From positions 1 through 36,026 of IMG/VR virus record IMGVR_UViG_3300030419_007643: a stretch of DNA of 36,026 bases; one strand, written 5' to 3'. The DNA is from a virus. The notes below the pieces were generated by a model, which saw only the letters and a program-made list of their open reading frames with translations, searched no databases and was not told the DNA's origin. Position 1 is the first letter of the stretch. Each line of letters starts with the position of its first letter. Both the position numbers and the translations under genes were made by a program. Below are positions 32,744-36,026 of this stretch, in pieces.

Positions 32744-35700
32744 TGGATTTAAAGGATTTATTTTATAGGAAAACTCCTTACAAATTAGCATCTTCTGCTA
32801 GTTTGGAAGAGATCGGGAAAGAAATTGAATCTCCCGATTATATTGAAGCCGAAGCTGCCAACAAGCAAAGGTATACGCCGCTTGTTGAGTTTGGTACTGC
32901 GTCCCATTTCGCAAAATTTGGATCTGCAGAAGAATACTATAGAAAATCTATTCAAAATATTTATAGAAATTACCCTTATGACGGCTCTTTGGCAGAAAAA
33001 GTTAAATGGCATGTCTCGTCTTCATATTTAGATAACTACATTTTTGAACATGAATACCCAAGAACTAATGGTTTTGTTACCTTGGGGTACGGCTGGACAG
33101 ATGGGGTTGCTTCAACGGTTACGGTAACAGATGGCACCAGCAATGACGTTTACAAAAACGCGACAACATCTCAATATATTTCTTTAAAGGGTGGCCCTCA
33201 TGGCCCATCTACGCCGGCCCATCAAATGGATCCGGCCAAGCTAGATTGGAAAAAGTCAGAACACAAGGCAAATATATACAACACTGGTTCTGCTCGCATA
33301 TCAAATTTGGCAATCGATGGAGCTTTAGGTAACACCGTAGAATTTTGGTTTAAATCAGGTGAAAATTTTGCTGATGACAGTAACCAAATAAGCCCCTCTT
33401 TGTGTACCGCATATTTTGATTTGCACAATGGCAAGAGCATAGGGGCAGACAATTATGGTCGTCTTTTGGTCGAGACTAGAAGAACAGCCCAGAATACGTT
33501 TAGAGGCGACAAATTATTTTATGTCACTTACATGTCTGGTACTGCTGGCGTCAATCGAGCAAAGATAGGCAGCACATCTCTTGCATCTACTAGCACATTT
33601 TACAAGTGGAATCATTTTGCCTTTGTGATGGAAAATAGCGGACGTTCAACTTCTGATGAAGGGTTGGCTATCAAACTGTACATGAATGGCGAGCTTCAGG
33701 AGACCATCTATACTGGATCGGCCATCGCGGAAGTTGATGAAGGTGCGTTAGCTGCTCACATCGGCGCATATAAAACAGCGCCATCGTCAGACGCTAGTTC
33801 TGTAACCTCTGGTTTTGGAAGCATTTCTGGGTCTTTTGATGAATTTAGATTCTGGAAAATTGCCAGAAACTCAGAGAAGATTTATAGATACTGGTTCACT
33901 CAAGTTGGCGGCGGCACAAATACCGACACTGCAAACACAGATCTTGGCGTTTATTACAAATTTAACGAAGGCATCACTGCAACCTCTTCTTATGATTCGA
34001 CAACTTTGGATTATTCCGGAAGGGTTTCCAATGGCACAATCAACAACTATGATACAACTGCAACTGGCAGACATGCAATGCGTGTCACAGGCTCCGCAAT
34101 GGTGGAAGCCAGCGCGTCAACTGCAGCATCAGAGTTCAAAGATCCGATTATCTATCCTTGGCATGATGATGTCGTGGCGTTTATGACCTCATCGGTTATT
34201 AAAGGTCGCGAATGGGATTATGTTAATCCCTCATCGATGTATCATTCATTACCTGAGTGGATCTTGGCAGAAGACATGGGCTCCACAGATCAAGATAAAG
34301 ATTTGAGAAATTTGAGAGCTTTGACACAAGTACTTTCAAGTTATTTTGATGAGTTGTACATGCAAATACGAGAGGTACCTCGCCTAAAAGACAGGGCCTA
34401 TTTGAGCAGCAGTTATGGTAAACCTTTGCCGTTCGCCAACAAATTGGTTGAACAAGCCGGCATTATGATGCCAGAAATGTTTGTTGATGCAGACGTGTTG
34501 GCGCAATTTGCTTCGAGAGATGATACTAAAGAATTTACAGAGAAGCTTTACGATGTTAAGAATCTCATTTATCAAAACATATACAATAACTTAATTTACA
34601 TTTTTAAGACGAAGGGTACCGAAAAATCTATACGAAACCTTATTCGATGTTTTGGTGTTGATGACGAAATTTACAAGTTAAACGTTTATGCCGGCAATTT
34701 AACCCATACATTACCAGTTGGATACAATTACACGGTAGCTAGAAAAAGCTACGTTGACTTTAGTCATCGCAATAGACAGGGTGCAACAGTTTTTCAATAC
34801 CCAGACCCTGATGTGACAAACGCTGCTGGTTATCTCACAGCTAGTCACTCTGTCCTAGAATCTGGCTCAGTAGGCTCTGCATTCGATTCAGGTCTCGCAG
34901 TCACATTTGAGGCCGAGGCGATATTCCCTAATAAGCCAAAAATTACTGATATCGCTCATGAGCTTTATTCGATTTCTGACGTATCCTCGTCTATTTTTGG
35001 TGCTCACAGCGTCCCAAAAGACCAAACTGGAATTGATGCGTTTACTTGGGAACAGACTAACGCTTTCATTACCGACGCAATTGATATGGATGGATATCAT
35101 GCATCAGCCGATCCATCTACTAAGTTTTCCATCACAATTCCAGAATCTGCAGGCGGCGCCGCAGGCCCCGCAACCGCAGAAGACGCAATTGACATGAATG
35201 GGTATCAATCAACGGCTGATCCGGGTTGCAAATTTACTATTCAAGTTCCCACAGCAGCCGGCGGCTCAAATACGCAAATTACTATTAAATTTGATATTAG
35301 TTCAGCTAGTTCACCAACTAGTGCAGGGTCTGATCACATCACTATTGCCACAGCAGGTTCAGATGATAATGCCAATGCAGATCTTGTTATAAAGGCCATC
35401 AAGGGTACGACGGATAGCAGAATTACATATGGCAATACCTCTGGCGACGGATCCGCTGGAACCGGAGTCCAAGGTCTTACGGCACAAGATGGAACTACCA
35501 GTACCAAAGTTACGCTTAGAATGTCTACTGGGGGCACAGCAGGCAACGTTTCTAGCGTTGTCGCCCATGCGGGAGGCACTATAAACTTAGTTGATGAATC
35601 AGACTTTACAGGTGGTAACGCCACAAGTACAAAGATTTCTATCAAATTCAGTATCTCCGAAGCTAGCTCGCCAGCCAACACTGGCGCCGATCACATTACC

Positions 35701-36026
35701 ATTGCTTCGTCTGAAAACGCAGATTTGGATGATGCTGCTCTTGTTATAAAAGCTATAAATGGAACGACAGACAGCAAGATAACATATGGCAATGCTACTG
35801 GCCCCGGCTCCGCAGGAACTGGTGTTCAAGGCATCACAGCGACAGCGGGAAGTACCAACAAGAAAATTACACTTACGATGGATGCTGCAGGTACCGCAGG
35901 TAACATTTCTAGCGCCGTTGCTCACGTTGCGGGTGTTGTAAATCTTGTTGATGGAACAGACTTCGACGGAGGAGGTTTCGACGGAGGTAGTTTCCAAGTT
36001 TATGCTGTGAAAGACGAAACATTCTC
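32743..36026 (+). CDS. Large baseplate wedge/adhesin protein with LamG and tandem repeats (runs off the end)
   Basis: This frame is open from ATG 32743 to the window end, giving 1094 codons, so the gene is 3' incomplete. Residues 1-130 are a helical and aromatic leader. Residues about 186-433 form a LamG/concanavalin-like lectin domain (GNTVEFWFK, FYKWNHFAFVM, LYMNGELQE, SFDEFRFWKIARN). Residues about 600-640 (YNNLIYIFKTKGTEKSIRNLIRCFGV) match the pattern of phage tail protein I, the P2 counterpart of T4 gp7, and the W-J-then-I gene order fits. From residue 778 there are Thr/Ala/Gly-rich repeats. The protein probably links the wedge to receptor-binding parts. Its TAATG overlap couples it to the previous gene. 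Confidence 0.82.
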   Translation, partial: MDLKDLFYRKTPYKLASSASLEEIGKEIESPDYIEAEAANKQRYTPLVEFGTASHFAKFGSAEEYYRKSIQNIYRNYPYDGSLAEKVKWHVSSSYLDNYIFEHEYPRTNGFVTLGYGWTDGVASTVTVTDGTSNDVYKNATTSQYISLKGGPHGPSTPAHQMDPAKLDWKKSEHKANIYNTGSARISNLAIDGALGNTVEFWFKSGENFADDSNQISPSLCTAYFDLHNGKSIGADNYGRLLVETRRTAQNTFRGDKLFYVTYMSGTAGVNRAKIGSTSLASTSTFYKWNHFAFVMENSGRSTSDEGLAIKLYMNGELQETIYTGSAIAEVDEGALAAHIGAYKTAPSSDASSVTSGFGSISGSFDEFRFWKIARNSEKIYRYWFTQVGGGTNTDTANTDLGVYYKFNEGITATSSYDSTTLDYSGRVSNGTINNYDTTATGRHAMRVTGSAMVEASASTAASEFKDPIIYPWHDDVVAFMTSSVIKGREWDYVNPSSMYHSLPEWILAEDMGSTDQDKDLRNLRALTQVLSSYFDELYMQIREVPRLKDRAYLSSSYGKPLPFANKLVEQAGIMMPEMFVDADVLAQFASRDDTKEFTEKLYDVKNLIYQNIYNNLIYIFKTKGTEKSIRNLIRCFGVDDEIYKLNVYAGNLTHTLPVGYNYTVARKSYVDFSHRNRQGATVFQYPDPDVTNAAGYLTASHSVLESGSVGSAFDSGLAVTFEAEAIFPNKPKITDIAHELYSISDVSSSIFGAHSVPKDQTGIDAFTWEQTNAFITDAIDMDGYHASADPSTKFSITIPESAGGAAGPATAEDAIDMNGYQSTADPGCKFTIQVPTAAGGSNTQITIKFDISSASSPTSAGSDHITIATAGSDDNANADLVIKAIKGTTDSRITYGNTSGDGSAGTGVQGLTAQDGTTSTKVTLRMSTGGTAGNVSSVVAHAGGTINLVDESDFTGGNATSTKISIKFSISEASSPANTGADHITIASSENADLDDAALVIKAINGTTDSKITYGNATGPGSAGTGVQGITATAGSTNKKITLTMDAAGTAGNISSAVAHVAGVVNLVDGTDFDGGGFDGGSFQVYAVKDETF
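35074..35289 (+). repeat. Tandem 36-codon repeat (two units)
   Basis: Two units of 108 bases start at 35074 and 35182. Both encode DAIDM(D/N)GY, then an ADP segment, KF(S/T)I and a VP or IP segment ending in AGG. They lead directly into the longer 119-codon repeats, so they may be partial copies of the start of that unit. Confidence 0.7.
35278..35991 (+). repeat. Tandem 119-codon domain repeat (two units)
   Basis: Unit A (35278-35634) and unit B (35635-35991) are in register at a distance of 357 bases. Shared landmarks are IKF.IS.ASSP, DHITIA, LVIKAI.GTTDS.ITYGN, GSAGTGVQG and GTAGN.SS.VAH followed by NLVD. The nucleotide copies have diverged, so the duplication is not recent. Base composition is visibly richer in G and C than the preceding gpI-like part. 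Confidence 0.85.

Noticed and set aside
34907-35392. Alternative + strand frames over the repeat region
   Set aside because: They lie inside the uninterrupted frame that starts at 32743 and encode low-complexity Leu/Gln-rich strings typical of a shifted reading frame.

Overview
The window looks like part of the genome of a T4-like contractile-tailed phage (Caudoviricetes, myovirus), probably uncultivated and marine. This rests on gene content: a T4 gp55-type late sigma factor, a gp25 baseplate wedge, a gp6/J-type baseplate protein, a gp5-like tail lysin with a spike protein, a PIN-PhoH ATPase, a RecB/Cas4-like nuclease, a phytanoyl-CoA-dioxygenase-type enzyme and LamG-bearing virion proteins. 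Genes are packed almost without gaps, mostly joined by ATGA or TAATG overlaps, and all but one lie on the + strand. I see no tRNA, rRNA, CRISPR array, integrase or insertion sequence.

Region 1 (1-2604) opens with a strong intrinsic terminator and a sigma70-like promoter. An early-looking cluster follows: a 59-aa acidic protein, a eukaryotic-type phosphomannomutase, an FtsZ/tubulin-superfamily GTPase and a small unknown protein. Region 2 (2578-3354) is a single gene on the opposite strand for an exported trypsin-like serine protease. Region 3 (3457-6568) holds PIN-PhoH, a small acidic protein, an HExxH metallopeptidase candidate and a nuclease with a probable Fe-S cluster.

Region 4 (6565-16675) is a 10-kb sugar island of ten genes: three consecutive GT-B glycosyltransferases (the third fused to a sialyltransferase/DUF115-like domain), a compact NeuB, a free-standing sialyltransferase/DUF115-like protein, a NeuA/SpsF-like cytidylyltransferase, a second NeuB fused to SAF and cupin domains, a PhyH-type dioxygenase, a HAD phosphatase and a TylF-type methyltransferase. 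Together they read as a phage-borne route to make, activate, transfer and decorate a nonulosonic (sialic-acid-like) sugar. No gene for the sugar precursor is visible, so the host or an unseen part of the genome must supply it.

Region 5 (16688-18411) carries small proteins and the late sigma factor. Region 6 (18413-36026) is the baseplate and tail module: CHAP-type tail lysin, spike, a structural protein, a 2079-aa giant protein, gp25, gp6, a DNRLRE-like protein with an inserted domain, and a large wedge protein with LamG, gpI-like and tandem-repeat regions that runs off the end. A T-rich TATAA motif upstream of phoH recurs right after the late sigma gene and may be a late promoter.
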